Assembly: GCA_021816155.1 (NCBI GenBank)
Contig: JAKAZA010000004.1
Coordinates: forward strand, 1 to 58,792
Reading direction: 5' to 3'
Length of the DNA: 58,792 bases
Source of the DNA: Pseudomonadota bacterium
Lineage (GTDB): Bacteria > Pseudomonadota > Alphaproteobacteria > Caulobacterales > Caulobacteraceae
A program made the position numbers and the translations under genes. Positions 8,839 to 18,567 of the stretch are shown in pieces; position 1 is the stretch's first letter, and each line of letters begins with the position of its first letter. Under the pieces are notes generated by a model that saw only the letters and a program-made list of their open reading frames with translations, was not told where the DNA came from and did no database searches.

Positions 8839-9642
8839 TTGAAGTCCGCCTCGATCGCCGCCCTGCTTCTCGCCGCCGCCTCGGCCGCCGGCGCCCAGCC
8901 GGCCCAGCCGATGCGACTGGCGTTCGACTACACCGGGTCGCTGAACGCGCTGCACCTCACCGGCGACATAGAGGTGCTGACGCTGCACGTGGACGAGCGG
9001 GCCGGCGCCGGCGGGTTCGCCACGGACGCGGAGATGCACGACTACGGCATCGTGCGCCTGCTCCGCGCCATCGACATCACGACGCACGCGATCGGACCGG
9101 TCGCGGCGGGGCTGCCGCAGCCACACAGCTTCACGTTCGATACGCTCGAGCACCGCAGGCTGAAGCATGTCAGCCTGACCTGGACGAAGACCGGCGTGGT
9201 CGAGTCGCCGCCCCACCACGACGACGGCGACCCGCCGCTCACGCCGGCCGTGGAGCTGACCGCATCCGACCCGGTGACGCTCTTCTCGCGCGCCGTCTAC
9301 GCGCCGTCCGGTCAGGCGCTCTGCGCCCGCAATTGGCGCTTCTTCGACGGCGCCGTCGTCTATGAGCTGCGCTTTCAGGCGGGCGGGCCGACGCCTGTCG
9401 AACCGGCCGACCGCGCGCTGGGCGTGACTGAGGCGGTGCGCTGCGAGGTGCGCTACACCGAAGTCGCCGGGTTCCGCCACAAGCCCGGCGACAAGCGCGA
9501 CGAGGGACTGAAGAGCAACGTGCACGTGACATTCGGCCGGCTCGGCGCCGCCGGTCCGTGGATCTTCGTCTCGATGAAGGCCGACACGATCCTCGGTTAC
9601 GCCAAGGTGCAGCTGACCGGCGTGCGCGTGCAGCGCCTGTAG
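8839..9642 (+). CDS. DUF3108-like exported protein
   Basis: 267-aa protein with a clear signal peptide (KSASIAALLLAAASAAGAQPAQP), so periplasmic or envelope-located. I chose the TTG at 8839-8841 because it puts the signal peptide at the N-terminus and has GGAG 7 bases upstream. The open frame reaches an earlier TTG at 8758, which would bury the signal. The body (FDYTGSLNALHLTGDIEVLTL and similar beta-strand pattern) resembles DUF3108 proteins, common and uncharacterised in alphaproteobacteria. It is separated from the PhyH operon by 162 bp that contain only a 6-bp hairpin (8759-8775). Confidence 0.65.
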   Translation: MKSASIAALLLAAASAAGAQPAQPMRLAFDYTGSLNALHLTGDIEVLTLHVDERAGAGGFATDAEMHDYGIVRLLRAIDITTHAIGPVAAGLPQPHSFTFDTLEHRRLKHVSLTWTKTGVVESPPHHDDGDPPLTPAVELTASDPVTLFSRAVYAPSGQALCARNWRFFDGAVVYELRFQAGGPTPVEPADRALGVTEAVRCEVRYTEVAGFRHKPGDKRDEGLKSNVHVTFGRLGAAGPWIFVSMKADTILGYAKVQLTGVRVQRL

Positions 9643-9676
9643 AGAGGCCGCGCCGGCTACCGCTCGGCCAGGCCGC

Positions 9677-10474
9677 CTACGGGTCGCGGGCGCCAAGACT
9701 GGGGGAGGCGGGTATCGGGATCGTCGCCGGAGATGGCGGGTCGGCAGAATCCGCCATGGCCGCGGCCTCGCGCGCTCTCAGCCAGCGGCGCGCGAGGAAC
9801 GCCGAGCCGACCCAGATCGCCACCGCCGCCGCCAGCACGCCTAGCTCGATCAGGCCGCCGCCGTTGAACGCCGCAGCCACCGTGCCCCCTGCGAGGGCGG
9901 TCAGCAGGATCTTGGGGATGATCCCGATCGCGGTGCCGAGCGCGAATGGCGCGCGGCGCGCGCCGGCGGCGCCGGCGGCCATGTTGACCACGATGAAGGG
10001 CGCGGCGGGCACGAGGCGGATGATCAGGCTGGCCATGAAGCCGTTGCTCTGGACGAGCCTCATGAACCGCTCGACACCCCTGGAGCCGAGATCCCGCACC
10101 AGCCGCCCGCCGAACGCGCGCCCGAGCTCGTAGCCGATCTGGGCCGACACGAACGTGCCGATCCACGAGTACAGGGAGCCCTGCCAGGGCCCGAACACCA
10201 CCGCGGCGGCTGCGATCAGCACCACCTGCGGCGCGCCGAGGAACGCAAGCGCGGCGAACGCCGCCACAGCCACCGGCAGCGCCCACGGCCCGTGCGCGGC
10301 CGTCAGCCAGCGCTCGACGCCCGCCGTGCCGGTCAGGCCCAGCATTGGCGCGCCGAGCAGGAACACGCACCCGACCCCGCCGAACAGCACGAACGAGACG
10401 GCCAGCGTGCGCCATGCCTTGGCGTCCATGTTGGTGAGGAATTGAGTCAGCCGGCGCATGGGCGGCCGGCTCAT
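9677..10474 (-). CDS. TVP38/TMEM64 (SNARE-associated/DedA-like) membrane protein
   Basis: 265-aa integral membrane protein with about six hydrophobic segments. The central VTT-type region is recognisable (FLGAPQVVLIAAAAVVFGP, then SAQIGYELGRAFGG and FIVVNMAAG). Relatives are lipid-scramblase/undecaprenyl-phosphate-flippase-like DedA superfamily members; a precise role is not known. The frame is open to 10636, but the upstream part is arginine-rich and implausible. The ATG at 10472-10474 (MSRPPMRRL) or the one at 10459 is the likely start. Convergent with the DUF3108 gene and divergent from the aminotransferase. Confidence 0.85.
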   Translation of the reverse strand: MSRPPMRRLTQFLTNMDAKAWRTLAVSFVLFGGVGCVFLLGAPMLGLTGTAGVERWLTAAHGPWALPVAVAAFAALAFLGAPQVVLIAAAAVVFGPWQGSLYSWIGTFVSAQIGYELGRAFGGRLVRDLGSRGVERFMRLVQSNGFMASLIIRLVPAAPFIVVNMAAGAAGARRAPFALGTAIGIIPKILLTALAGGTVAAAFNGGGLIELGVLAAAVAIWVGSAFLARRWLRAREAAAMADSADPPSPATIPIPASPSLGARDP

Positions 10475-10543
10475 AGCCGTGCGCGCCGCCCGCGCCAACC
10501 CGGCGGTTCGGTCCGGCGTCGGCCGCTCTTCGCCTGGCCGATG

Positions 10544-11817
<1,274 letters not shown>

Positions 11818-11847
11818 CCCGCAGCGGCCGGGCGGCGTTCCGGTGCG

Positions 11848-11880
11848 GTGGTGTGATCCGGCCCGGCCCGATCACACCAC
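11848..11880. terminator. Hairpin between convergent aminotransferase and response-regulator genes
   Basis: A perfect 11-bp inverted repeat, GTGGTGTGATC (11848-11858) and its complement (11870-11880), with an 11-base GC loop. It follows the aminotransferase stop by 30 bases and covers the last codons of the response regulator on the other strand. There is no U-tract, so it is weaker than a canonical terminator, but the position suggests bidirectional transcript ending or 3'-end protection. Confidence 0.55.
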
Positions 11881-12342
11881 GCCCTGCGCAGACACGCGTT
11901 TCGCGCTCCCGCGGCGGCTCTGCCGACGTTGCGCAAGGGCCGCCGCGATCGCCTGCGCCAGTCGGGCTCGCTCCACCGGCTTGGGCACCACGTCCGTCAT
12001 GCCGCAGGCGAGGTAGCGCAAGACCTCGCCGGGAGCCGCGGCCGTGGTCACGGCCACGATCGGTGTCCGAGCGATCCGCCCTGGCAGCGCGCGGATGATG
12101 CGCGTCGCCTCCATCCCGTCCATGCGCGGCATCAGGATGTCCATCAGGATGAGGTCGAACCGCCCGGACCGGGCAGCTTCGACCGCCTCGCGTCCGTTCT
12201 CCGCCGGTTCGTGCACGAGCCCCATCTCGTCGCAGTAGAGGCCGAGCAGCAGTCGGTTCTGCGCGACGTCGTCCACCACCAGGATGCGCGCGCCCGCTGG
12301 TGGGGAAGGAGTTTCGCTACCGATCTCGACCATCTTGGGCAT
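11872..12342 (-). CDS. Single-domain response regulator
   Basis: 156-aa stand-alone receiver (REC) domain with no output domain. Acidic pocket ILVVDDVAQN, phospho-acceptor Asp in LILMDILMPRMDG, conserved Thr in VAVTTAAA and Lys in DVVPKPV. This sequence style matches the receiver domains of hybrid-kinase pathways. I chose the ATG at 12340-12342 (MPKMVEIGS); the frame is open to an ATG at 12447 that would overlap the upstream gene by 47 bases. No kinase is adjacent, so its partner is encoded elsewhere. Confidence 0.82.
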   Translation of the reverse strand: MPKMVEIGSETPSPPAGARILVVDDVAQNRLLLGLYCDEMGLVHEPAENGREAVEAARSGRFDLILMDILMPRMDGMEATRIIRALPGRIARTPIVAVTTAAAPGEVLRYLACGMTDVVPKPVERARLAQAIAAALAQRRQSRRGSAKRVSAQGVV

Positions 12343-12400
12343 CTCATCCGCCGCCGGTGCAGGTATTTGTCCGGTCGAACACTGTATTGCGGCTGAGGGT

Positions 12401-13192
12401 TTAGAAACCTTTTCGCTGCGCGCGAGGAGTGGGCTCGGCATTCGCATCGTCCCATGCTTGCATTCTACGGTCGACCGCAGCGCCCGCTTCGACCGGCTGG
12501 CTGGCTAGGACCCGAGCGGCCGCCTCGCGCGCCTGCGCTGCGCGGCCTGGGGCCATGGCGTCCATCTGCCGGCGGACCCGGGCGAGAATCTCCGGCGGCG
12601 CGAGCTCAGGCCGACCGCTCTCGAAAGGCGGGGCGGGCGCGTACTCGATACCGAGCTGGATCGCCTGCGCGATCTCCGCCCCAGCCAGCTCGGCCGCGAC
12701 CGTCAGCGCCAAGTCCAGCCCCGCGGTGACGCCGCCGCCGGTGATCAGATTTCCGTCGCGGGCCACGCGGGCCGGATCCGGGACCACGCCGAACAGCTCC
12801 AGGAGGTCGCGCCACGCCCAGTGGCATGCCGCGCGGCGGCCCTTGATCAGCCCGGTGGCGGCCAGGATCAGCGATCCGGTGCAGACCGAGGTGAGGTAGC
12901 GCGCCTGGCCGGCCAGTCGTATCGCCTGGGTCATGAAGGCGGGGTCGTTCATCACCGCCGTGGCGACGAGCCCGCCAGGCACGAAGAGGAGGTCGCAGCG
13001 CTCGACGTTCGCCATCGGCGCCGTGCCCGCGAACGTGAGGCCGCCGTCCGAGGCGACCGGGCCGCCGGCGGCGGATGCGACGATCACCTCGCAGTCGGGC
13101 ATGCGGGTGAACACCGTGTGAGGGGCGGTGAAGTCGAGCTGGGTCATGCCGTCGAAGACGGCTTCCACGATGCGGAATGGCGGCTTGGTCAT
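12401..13192 (-). CDS. DJ-1/PfpI family protein (isonitrile-hydratase-like)
   Basis: 263-aa class I glutamine-amidotransferase-like protein. The nucleophile elbow is SVCTGSLILAATGLIKGRRAACHW with the conserved Cys, and the N-terminal MTQLDFTAPHTVF replaces the usual LDxxGP. The closest described type is isonitrile hydratase and the sensor domains of GlxA regulators, but no AraC domain is attached. An Ala/Arg-rich C-terminal tail of ~60 residues follows the domain. Predicted cytoplasmic; the substrate may be a small reactive molecule. Divergent from the RHH_4 gene. Confidence 0.83.
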   Translation of the reverse strand: MTKPPFRIVEAVFDGMTQLDFTAPHTVFTRMPDCEVIVASAAGGPVASDGGLTFAGTAPMANVERCDLLFVPGGLVATAVMNDPAFMTQAIRLAGQARYLTSVCTGSLILAATGLIKGRRAACHWAWRDLLELFGVVPDPARVARDGNLITGGGVTAGLDLALTVAAELAGAEIAQAIQLGIEYAPAPPFESGRPELAPPEILARVRRQMDAMAPGRAAQAREAAARVLASQPVEAGAAVDRRMQAWDDANAEPTPRAQRKGF

Positions 13193-13307
13193 GGCGCGGG
13201 TCTCCCTGACCCGGATTCATGAGGCGCCAGGGCGGGCGACGACACGACAAATCCGCATCGTTTCGCGCCGCGCTCGTCATGACGCGGCGGGCGGATATGC
13301 TGTGGCC

Positions 13308-13529
13308 ATGCTGAGGAAGCGATCGATCGCGCTGATCGGGCACGCCACGTCGGTGGCGCTCGAAGCCGAGTTCTGGACGGTGCTGGAGGCCGCCGCCGCC
13401 GCCCGCCGGATCAGCCTCGCGGCGCTCGTGGCCGAGATCGACGCGGCCCGCGGGGAGCGCTCGCTGGCGTCGGCGTGCCGGCTGGCCGCCCTGCGCCATG
13501 CTCAGGATGGGCGCGCCGCCGGTCAGTAG
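13308..13529 (+). CDS. Ribbon-helix-helix (RHH_4) protein
   Basis: 73-aa protein matching the alphaproteobacterial RHH_4 family: RSIALIGHATSVALEAEFW (beta-strand and first helix), then ISLAALVAEIDAARG (second helix). Such proteins are putative DNA-binding factors of unknown targets. The ATG at 13308-13310 matches the family start; the upstream open frame reads through the divergent intergenic region. It overlaps the end of the convergent small membrane-protein gene by 7 bases. Confidence 0.8.
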   Translation: MLRKRSIALIGHATSVALEAEFWTVLEAAAAARRISLAALVAEIDAARGERSLASACRLAALRHAQDGRAAGQ

Positions 13530-13744
13530 CCTCCGCGAAGCGGCTTCGCCGAGGCCGGGACCGACGAAACGTGCGACATGGGGTCGGACGGCCTCGCCGC
13601 CCGCATCCATCCGACAAACGCGATGATCAGCATCAGGCCGGCGGCGCCCCACACCCAGGGCATCACCGTCGCCTCGCGTTGCGCCTCGGCCTCGCGGCCA
13701 TCGCCTCGGAGGGCGAAGGCGTCGATATCGTCCCCTTCGATCAT
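13523..13744 (-). CDS. Small single-span membrane protein
   Basis: 73-aa protein with one hydrophobic segment (WVWGAAGLMLIIAFVGWM, residues ~30-47) between a charged N-terminus and a short Ser/Pro tail. The ATG (13742-13744) has GGGAG 7 bases upstream, which supports translation. It lies downstream of another small membrane protein in the same direction (68-bp gap). I recognise no family. Confidence 0.5.
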   Translation of the reverse strand: MIEGDDIDAFALRGDGREAEAQREATVMPWVWGAAGLMLIIAFVGWMRAARPSDPMSHVSSVPASAKPLRGGY

Positions 13745-13812
13745 GCGTCGGCTCCCGTCGCAGCGGCGGCAAGCTCGCTTACCGATGGGACTCTACACAA
13801 CTACGCCAGGAA

Positions 13813-13986
13813 TCAACCCCGGTGCGCGCGTGAAGCGGCCGCTGACAAGTGAGATGGCGACCCGTCGAGCGGGTGTGTGAGGCCGCCCCCGATATGCACG
13901 ATGATCAGGGTCGCCAACGCCAGCAGGATAGCCATGCCGAGCGTGGCCGCGCCGCGTCCCATCCCCCCGTTTCGCACGGGTTCCAT
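13813..13986 (-). CDS. Small single-span membrane protein (57 aa)
   Basis: 57-aa open frame starting MEPVRNGGMGRGAATLG, with one membrane segment (MAILLALATLIIVHIGGG, residues ~18-35) and a Ser/Ala/His-rich tail. The ATG at 13984-13986 has CGGAG 6 bases upstream. It is followed in the same direction by the 73-aa membrane protein, so the two may form an operon of small envelope proteins. No family recognised; real expression is unproven. Confidence 0.4.
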   Translation of the reverse strand: MEPVRNGGMGRGAATLGMAILLALATLIIVHIGGGLTHPLDGSPSHLSAAASRAHRG

Positions 13987-14119
13987 CAGTGACTCCGCTC
14001 CGGTTGCGACAGCGCCCCGCTCGGAAGGGAACGGCGGGCGATCGGATGGGTTCCGTTGCGGCGGTTACCGTGCGGAAATGTTTGACCCGCGACTCGGCCT
14101 TTAATCTAAGCGCCTTCCC

Positions 14120-14551
14120 ATGCAGTTTCCGGCCCGCATGCATCGATCGATCCGTCCCGCCCCGCTCCTGGCCGCGGCTTTCCTGGCCGCCGGCTTTGTC
14201 GTCGCTGTCAACGGGCCGGCGCGTGCGCAGACGGCTGGCCAGGAGGCGCGCGACCAGTACCAGTCCGACCTCGCCCAGCAGTGCCCGGAGAAGCAGCTTC
14301 AGATGCTGTCCGAGAGGCAGCTGCGCGACGGGCTCGACGATTACAAAGGCGGTGTTGCGCAGCAGCTGCATGACAGCATGCAGCAGGCCGAGATGGCGCA
14401 GTGCGCGTCAATGGCGGCGGGTGTCGATTGCGTGAATACGGCGGACATGGAGGCCGCCGGACAGGCAGGCCAGATGGCCAGTCTGGCCTCCTCCATCTGC
14501 AGCGATTTCCTCCGCTGCACCGATCAGGGGCAGTGCGATTACGCTCGCTGA
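14120..14551 (+). CDS. Exported six-cysteine protein of unknown function
   Basis: 143-aa protein with a signal peptide ending near PARAQT, leaving about 107 mature residues, Gln/Asp/Ala-rich and mostly helical. Six cysteines (in QQCPEK, AQCASM, VDCVNT, SICSDF, LRCTDQ, GQCDYAR) could form three disulfides in the periplasm. Start is 14120 or the in-frame ATG at 14138, which gives a cleaner signal peptide. A weak promoter-like pair TTGACC (14082) / TCTAAG (14105) with 17 bp between lies upstream. I recognise no family. Confidence 0.6.
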   Translation: MQFPARMHRSIRPAPLLAAAFLAAGFVVAVNGPARAQTAGQEARDQYQSDLAQQCPEKQLQMLSERQLRDGLDDYKGGVAQQLHDSMQQAEMAQCASMAAGVDCVNTADMEAAGQAGQMASLASSICSDFLRCTDQGQCDYAR

Positions 14552-14599
14552 ACCTCGCCGGTCCAGGTCTCGCCCCAAGCGCGAGACGGGAGCCAATCC

Positions 14600-15346
14600 G
14601 TGCCTGCGCTGACCCAGCTGGCCGTGACGTTTCCGGCGCTGACCGCGATTATAGCCGTGCGCTACATGGCGGTCGCGGGGTTGGCGTACTGGCTCGTCTG
14701 GGGACCGGGGGACCGTCGGGCGCGGGGCCGCCAGCTGAACCGCGATCGTCCGAAGCGCGCGGTGATTGTCCACGAACTGACGTTGTCGGTCTTCTCGTCC
14801 TGGATCTATGCGGCACCCGCCGCCTGCGCGTTCATCGTCTGGAGGCAGGGCGGCACGCGCATCTACACCGACGTATCGCGCTATGGACTCGTCTGGCTGT
14901 TCGTCTCGGGGGCGGCGTACCTCGTGATCCAGGACGCCTATTACTATTGGCTGCATCGCGTGATGCACCACCAGGCGCTGTTCCGCTGGGTTCACGCCGG
15001 TCATCACCGCTCGCGCGAACCGACGCCGTTCGCTTCCTTCTCGTTCGACTGGGCCGAGGCGGCGCTGAACGCGTGGCTCCTGCCCGCGCTGACCTTCCTG
15101 ATCCCGGTGCATCCTGCCGTGATCCTGATGCTGCTGACGCTCGCGACGATCGCCGCCGTGCTCAACCACGCCGGCGCCGAGGTGCTGCCGAACTGGTGGT
15201 TGAGGGGGCCGCTCGGGCGCTGGCTGATCTCGGCCAGCCACCACAGCCTCCACCACAGCCATTACGGCCGCAACTTCGGCCTCTATTTCCGGTTCTGGGA
15301 CCTCCTGATGGGAACCGACATGGTGCCGCGGCTCGAGGCCCCTTGA
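14600..15346 (+). CDS. Sterol desaturase/fatty acid hydroxylase superfamily protein
   Basis: 248-aa integral membrane di-iron enzyme of the fatty-acid-hydroxylase superfamily. Histidine clusters are HRVMHH, HAGHHRS and ASHHSLHHSHYG, plus NHAGAE, interspersed with four to five membrane segments. Such enzymes hydroxylate or desaturate lipids, sterol-like molecules or carotenoids at the inner membrane. The GTG at 14600 is the start, with GGGAG 7 bases upstream. Substrate cannot be inferred from neighbours. Confidence 0.9.
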   Translation: MPALTQLAVTFPALTAIIAVRYMAVAGLAYWLVWGPGDRRARGRQLNRDRPKRAVIVHELTLSVFSSWIYAAPAACAFIVWRQGGTRIYTDVSRYGLVWLFVSGAAYLVIQDAYYYWLHRVMHHQALFRWVHAGHHRSREPTPFASFSFDWAEAALNAWLLPALTFLIPVHPAVILMLLTLATIAAVLNHAGAEVLPNWWLRGPLGRWLISASHHSLHHSHYGRNFGLYFRFWDLLMGTDMVPRLEAP

Positions 15347-15416
15347 GCCGGACGCGCGCGCTTCAGTCGACGCCGCGGCGTGCTACACGTGTTCCGTTGA
15401 ATCGACGCCGACACCC

Positions 15417-17720
15417 TTGTCCGACCAGCCCCGCATCTCCGACCTCGCCCGTGCTCAGCCGCCGGACTACCTGTCCGGGCTGAACCCGGAGCAGCGCGAG
15501 GCGGTGGAGGCGGTCGAAGGGCCGGTGCTGGTGCTGGCCGGCGCGGGCACCGGCAAGACGCGCGTGCTGACCACGCGCCTCGCCCACATCCTCGCCACCG
15601 GCCGCGCGCGGCCGTGGGAGCTGCTGGCGGTCACCTTCACCAACAAGGCGGCCCGCGAGATGCGCGAGCGGATCGCGGCGATCGTCGGCCCGGCGTCCGA
15701 GGGGCTGCGCTGGGTGGGCACGTTCCACGCGGTGGCGGCGCAGATCCTGCGCCGGCACGCCGAGCTGGTCGGGCTGAAGCCCAGCTACACGATCATCGAC
15801 GTCGACGACCAGGAGCGGCTGATCAAGCAGCTACTGGAGGCCGAGAACATCGACTCCAAGCGCTGGACGGCGCGCCACTTCGCCGGCCTCGTCGACCATT
15901 GGAAGAACCGTGGCTGGGCCCCGGACAAGCTGCCGAAGGCCGAGGGCGCGCATTTCGCGAACAACCGGGGGCAGAAGCTCTACGCGATGTACCAGGAGCG
16001 CCTCCGGGTGCTGAACGCCTGCGACTTCGGCGACCTGCTGCTGCACAACATCACGATCCTCTCGTCCCACCCGGACGTGCTGGCCGATTACCACCAACGC
16101 TTCCGCTACATCCTGGTCGACGAGTACCAGGACTCCAACGTCGCCCAGTACCTGTGGCTTCGGCTGCTGGCCCAGGGCCGCCAGAACCTCTGCTGTGTCG
16201 GCGACGACGACCAGTCGATCTACGGCTGGCGCGGCGCCGAAGTGGACAACATCCTGCGCTTCGAGCGCGATTTCCCGGGCGCCAAGGTGATCCGGCTCGA
16301 GCGCAACTACCGCTCGACCGCCCACATCCTGGCAGCCGCCTCCGGCCTCATCGCGGCCAACAGGGATCGGCTCGGCAAGACGCTGTGGACCGAGGCCGAG
16401 GGCGGGGCGAAGGTGAAGGTGCGCGGCGTCTGGGACGGCGAGGCCGAGAGCCGCCTGGTCGCCGACGAGATCGAGCGCTGGATCAAGGGCAAGCGCCGCT
16501 ATCGCGAGTGCGCCATCCTGGTGCGCGCATCATTCCAGATGCGCGCGTTCGAGGAGCGCTTCGTGATGCTGCAGATCCCCTACCAGGTGATCGGCGGCCC
16601 GCGGTTCTTCGAGCGCGCCGAGATCCGCGACGCCCACGCCTACCTGCGGCTCGTGCAGTCCGAGGACGACGATCTCGCCTTCGAGCGCATCGTCAACGTC
16701 CCCAAGCGCGGGATCGGCGAGACGAGCGTGCAGAAGCTGCTCGGCCTGGCGCGCGCCGGCGGCGTCTCGGCCAGCGTTGCGGCCCGGGAGCTGGTGCTCA
16801 CCGACGAGCTGGCCCCACGCACCCGCACAGCGCTTTCGGCGTTCCTTCGCGACATGGATCGGTGGCGCGCGATGAGCGCCGCGACGCCCCATCCGCGCCT
16901 GCTCGAGACCATCCTCGAGGAAAGCGGCTACACCGACGCGCTGCGTCTCGACAAAGGCCCGACCAGCCAGACCCGACTCGACAACCTGAAGGAGCTTGTC
17001 CAGTCGATGGGCGCGTTCGACAGCCTCCAAGCCTACCTCGAGCACGTCTCCCTGGTGATGGATCTCGACCGCGCGAGCGGCGAGGACTCGGTGCAGATCA
17101 TGACGCTGCACTCGGCCAAGGGCCTGGAGTTCCCGCTCGTCTTCCTGCCCGGCTGGGAGGAAGGCGTCTTCCCCAGCCAGCGCAGCATGGACGAGAAAGG
17201 CGAGAAGGGGCTCGAGGAGGAGCGCCGCCTCGCCTACGTCGGCATCACCCGGGCGCGGGAAGAGGCGCGCATCTCGTTCGCCGCCAACCGCCAGGTGTAC
17301 GGACGCTGGACCAGCCAGTTGCCGAGCCGCTTCGTCGACGAGTTGCCGGCGGCCAACGTCGAGGCGGCGTCGGAGACCGGCTACTACGGCGGCGGGCCAG
17401 GAATGCGCGAGGCCAACTCGCGCTGGGACGACGCGAACTCGACCTTCGGCGCCGGGTACGCCTCGCCGGGCTGGCGGCGCGCGCAGGAGCGCAACTACCG
17501 CGGGGGCCCGGCGGGCGTGAGCCAGGTGATCGAGGGCGAGGGGCGGCTCGTCGCGGTCTCGGAGCCCTCGGCGTCAGGGGCCTTCACGCCGGGCGAGCGT
17601 GTCTTCCACGTCAAGTTCGGCTACGGCCGGATCACTCAGATCGAAGGCAACAAGCTGACGGTCGCCTTCGACAAGGCGGGCGTGAAGAAGGTCATCGACT
17701 CGTTCGTCGAGAAGGCGTGA
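15417..17720 (+). CDS. uvrD: UvrD/PcrA-type superfamily I DNA helicase
   Basis: 767-aa 3'-5' DNA helicase acting in nucleotide-excision and mismatch repair and replication-fork maintenance. Motif I AGAGTGKT (residues 41-48), Walker B LVDEYQDSN, motif III GDDDQSIYGWRGA, motif IV ERNYRST, motif V LHSAKGLEFPLVFLPGWEEG, motif VI LAYVGITRAREE. The C-terminal HVKFGYGRITQIEGNKLTV is the Tudor-like RNA-polymerase-interacting domain of PcrA/UvrD. Start is TTG at 15417, as no in-frame ATG precedes the helicase core. No clear ribosome-binding site is seen. Convergent with hsp20. Confidence 0.95.
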   Translation: MSDQPRISDLARAQPPDYLSGLNPEQREAVEAVEGPVLVLAGAGTGKTRVLTTRLAHILATGRARPWELLAVTFTNKAAREMRERIAAIVGPASEGLRWVGTFHAVAAQILRRHAELVGLKPSYTIIDVDDQERLIKQLLEAENIDSKRWTARHFAGLVDHWKNRGWAPDKLPKAEGAHFANNRGQKLYAMYQERLRVLNACDFGDLLLHNITILSSHPDVLADYHQRFRYILVDEYQDSNVAQYLWLRLLAQGRQNLCCVGDDDQSIYGWRGAEVDNILRFERDFPGAKVIRLERNYRSTAHILAAASGLIAANRDRLGKTLWTEAEGGAKVKVRGVWDGEAESRLVADEIERWIKGKRRYRECAILVRASFQMRAFEERFVMLQIPYQVIGGPRFFERAEIRDAHAYLRLVQSEDDDLAFERIVNVPKRGIGETSVQKLLGLARAGGVSASVAARELVLTDELAPRTRTALSAFLRDMDRWRAMSAATPHPRLLETILEESGYTDALRLDKGPTSQTRLDNLKELVQSMGAFDSLQAYLEHVSLVMDLDRASGEDSVQIMTLHSAKGLEFPLVFLPGWEEGVFPSQRSMDEKGEKGLEEERRLAYVGITRAREEARISFAANRQVYGRWTSQLPSRFVDELPAANVEAASETGYYGGGPGMREANSRWDDANSTFGAGYASPGWRRAQERNYRGGPAGVSQVIEGEGRLVAVSEPSASGAFTPGERVFHVKFGYGRITQIEGNKLTVAFDKAGVKKVIDSFVEKA

Positions 17721-17733
17721 CGGCGCCGATCCG

Positions 17734-18426
17734 CTAGCCTCTGATCTCGATCCTGGATCTCGGCTGAGTCAGCGCCGCGTTCTTCGGCATGGTCACCTTC
17801 AGCACGCCGTCCCTGAACTGCGCCCCGATCTTCGTCGGATCGACGTCGGGCGGCAGCGGGAACGCCCGTTCGAAGCGGCCGAAACGCCGTTCGCTGACCC
17901 GGTAGGTCGCCGAGGCGCCTTCGGTCTCCTCGACCTTGTGGCCACACACCACCAGCGTTTCGCCCTCGAGCGAAAGGTCCACGTCATCGCGGGTCAGGCC
18001 GGGAAGCTCGACCGAGAGGACGTGCGCGGCCTCCGTCTCCTTCAGGTCGGCCGGAGGCATGCCGAACACGCTCGCCGCGGAAAGATGGCTCATCGGCCGG
18101 AACGCCCGCGTGGCTGGCGCTCCGTGGAAGCCGAGGGTGCGCCGCAGCACCTCGTCCATCCACTGGCTGACATCGTACTGCATGGCCAGAAGCGGATCGA
18201 AAGCTTGGCGCCATGCGGTCATCGCCTGACGGCCGGCGCCGCGCGTGGACTCGGCCGCCGCCTGGGCGCTGCGCGCCACGATGTCCGGCGCCTGGGCGCC
18301 CCTTGCCGTCCCGGACTGCCGCCGGGGCTCGGTCTCCTGGAACGATCGCGGCTCGGTCGCCGTGGTCGGCGGCGTCGCATTGCCTTTGGTCCGGCTTTCC
18401 TCGACCGGTGTCTGGGGTTCGGCCAT
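17734..18426 (-). CDS. Hsp20/alpha-crystallin small heat-shock protein
   Basis: 230-aa ATP-independent chaperone. The alpha-crystallin domain is in the C-terminal half (DLKETEAAHVLSVELPGL, DVDLSLEGETLVVCGHK, YRVSERRFGRFERAFPLP, GVLKVTMPKN). A Phe/Met amphipathic stretch (FDPLLAMQYDVSQWMDEVL) precedes it, then a ~75-residue polar Pro/Thr/Ala N-terminal extension absent from typical members. Start is the ATG at 18424-18426, with AGGGAGGA upstream. The frame is open further upstream but without a good start. No heat-shock promoter recognised. Confidence 0.92.
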   Translation of the reverse strand: MAEPQTPVEESRTKGNATPPTTATEPRSFQETEPRRQSGTARGAQAPDIVARSAQAAAESTRGAGRQAMTAWRQAFDPLLAMQYDVSQWMDEVLRRTLGFHGAPATRAFRPMSHLSAASVFGMPPADLKETEAAHVLSVELPGLTRDDVDLSLEGETLVVCGHKVEETEGASATYRVSERRFGRFERAFPLPPDVDPTKIGAQFRDGVLKVTMPKNAALTQPRSRIEIRG

Positions 18427-18567
18427 GGTGGAATCCTCCCTGATGCGCGAGACCTCCCCCACGGCACAACCAACAGCGGGCGGCGGACGCCGGTTCCGGA
18501 GGCGGTCGTTCACGTTTTCCTTCCCGGCGCTCGCACCTTCGTGGCTTGACCGCTAAGAGCGCCGCTG

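Noticed and set aside
15347-15416. LexA-type operator before uvrD
   Set aside because: Only one GTTC element is present and no second element at the required 7-base spacing.
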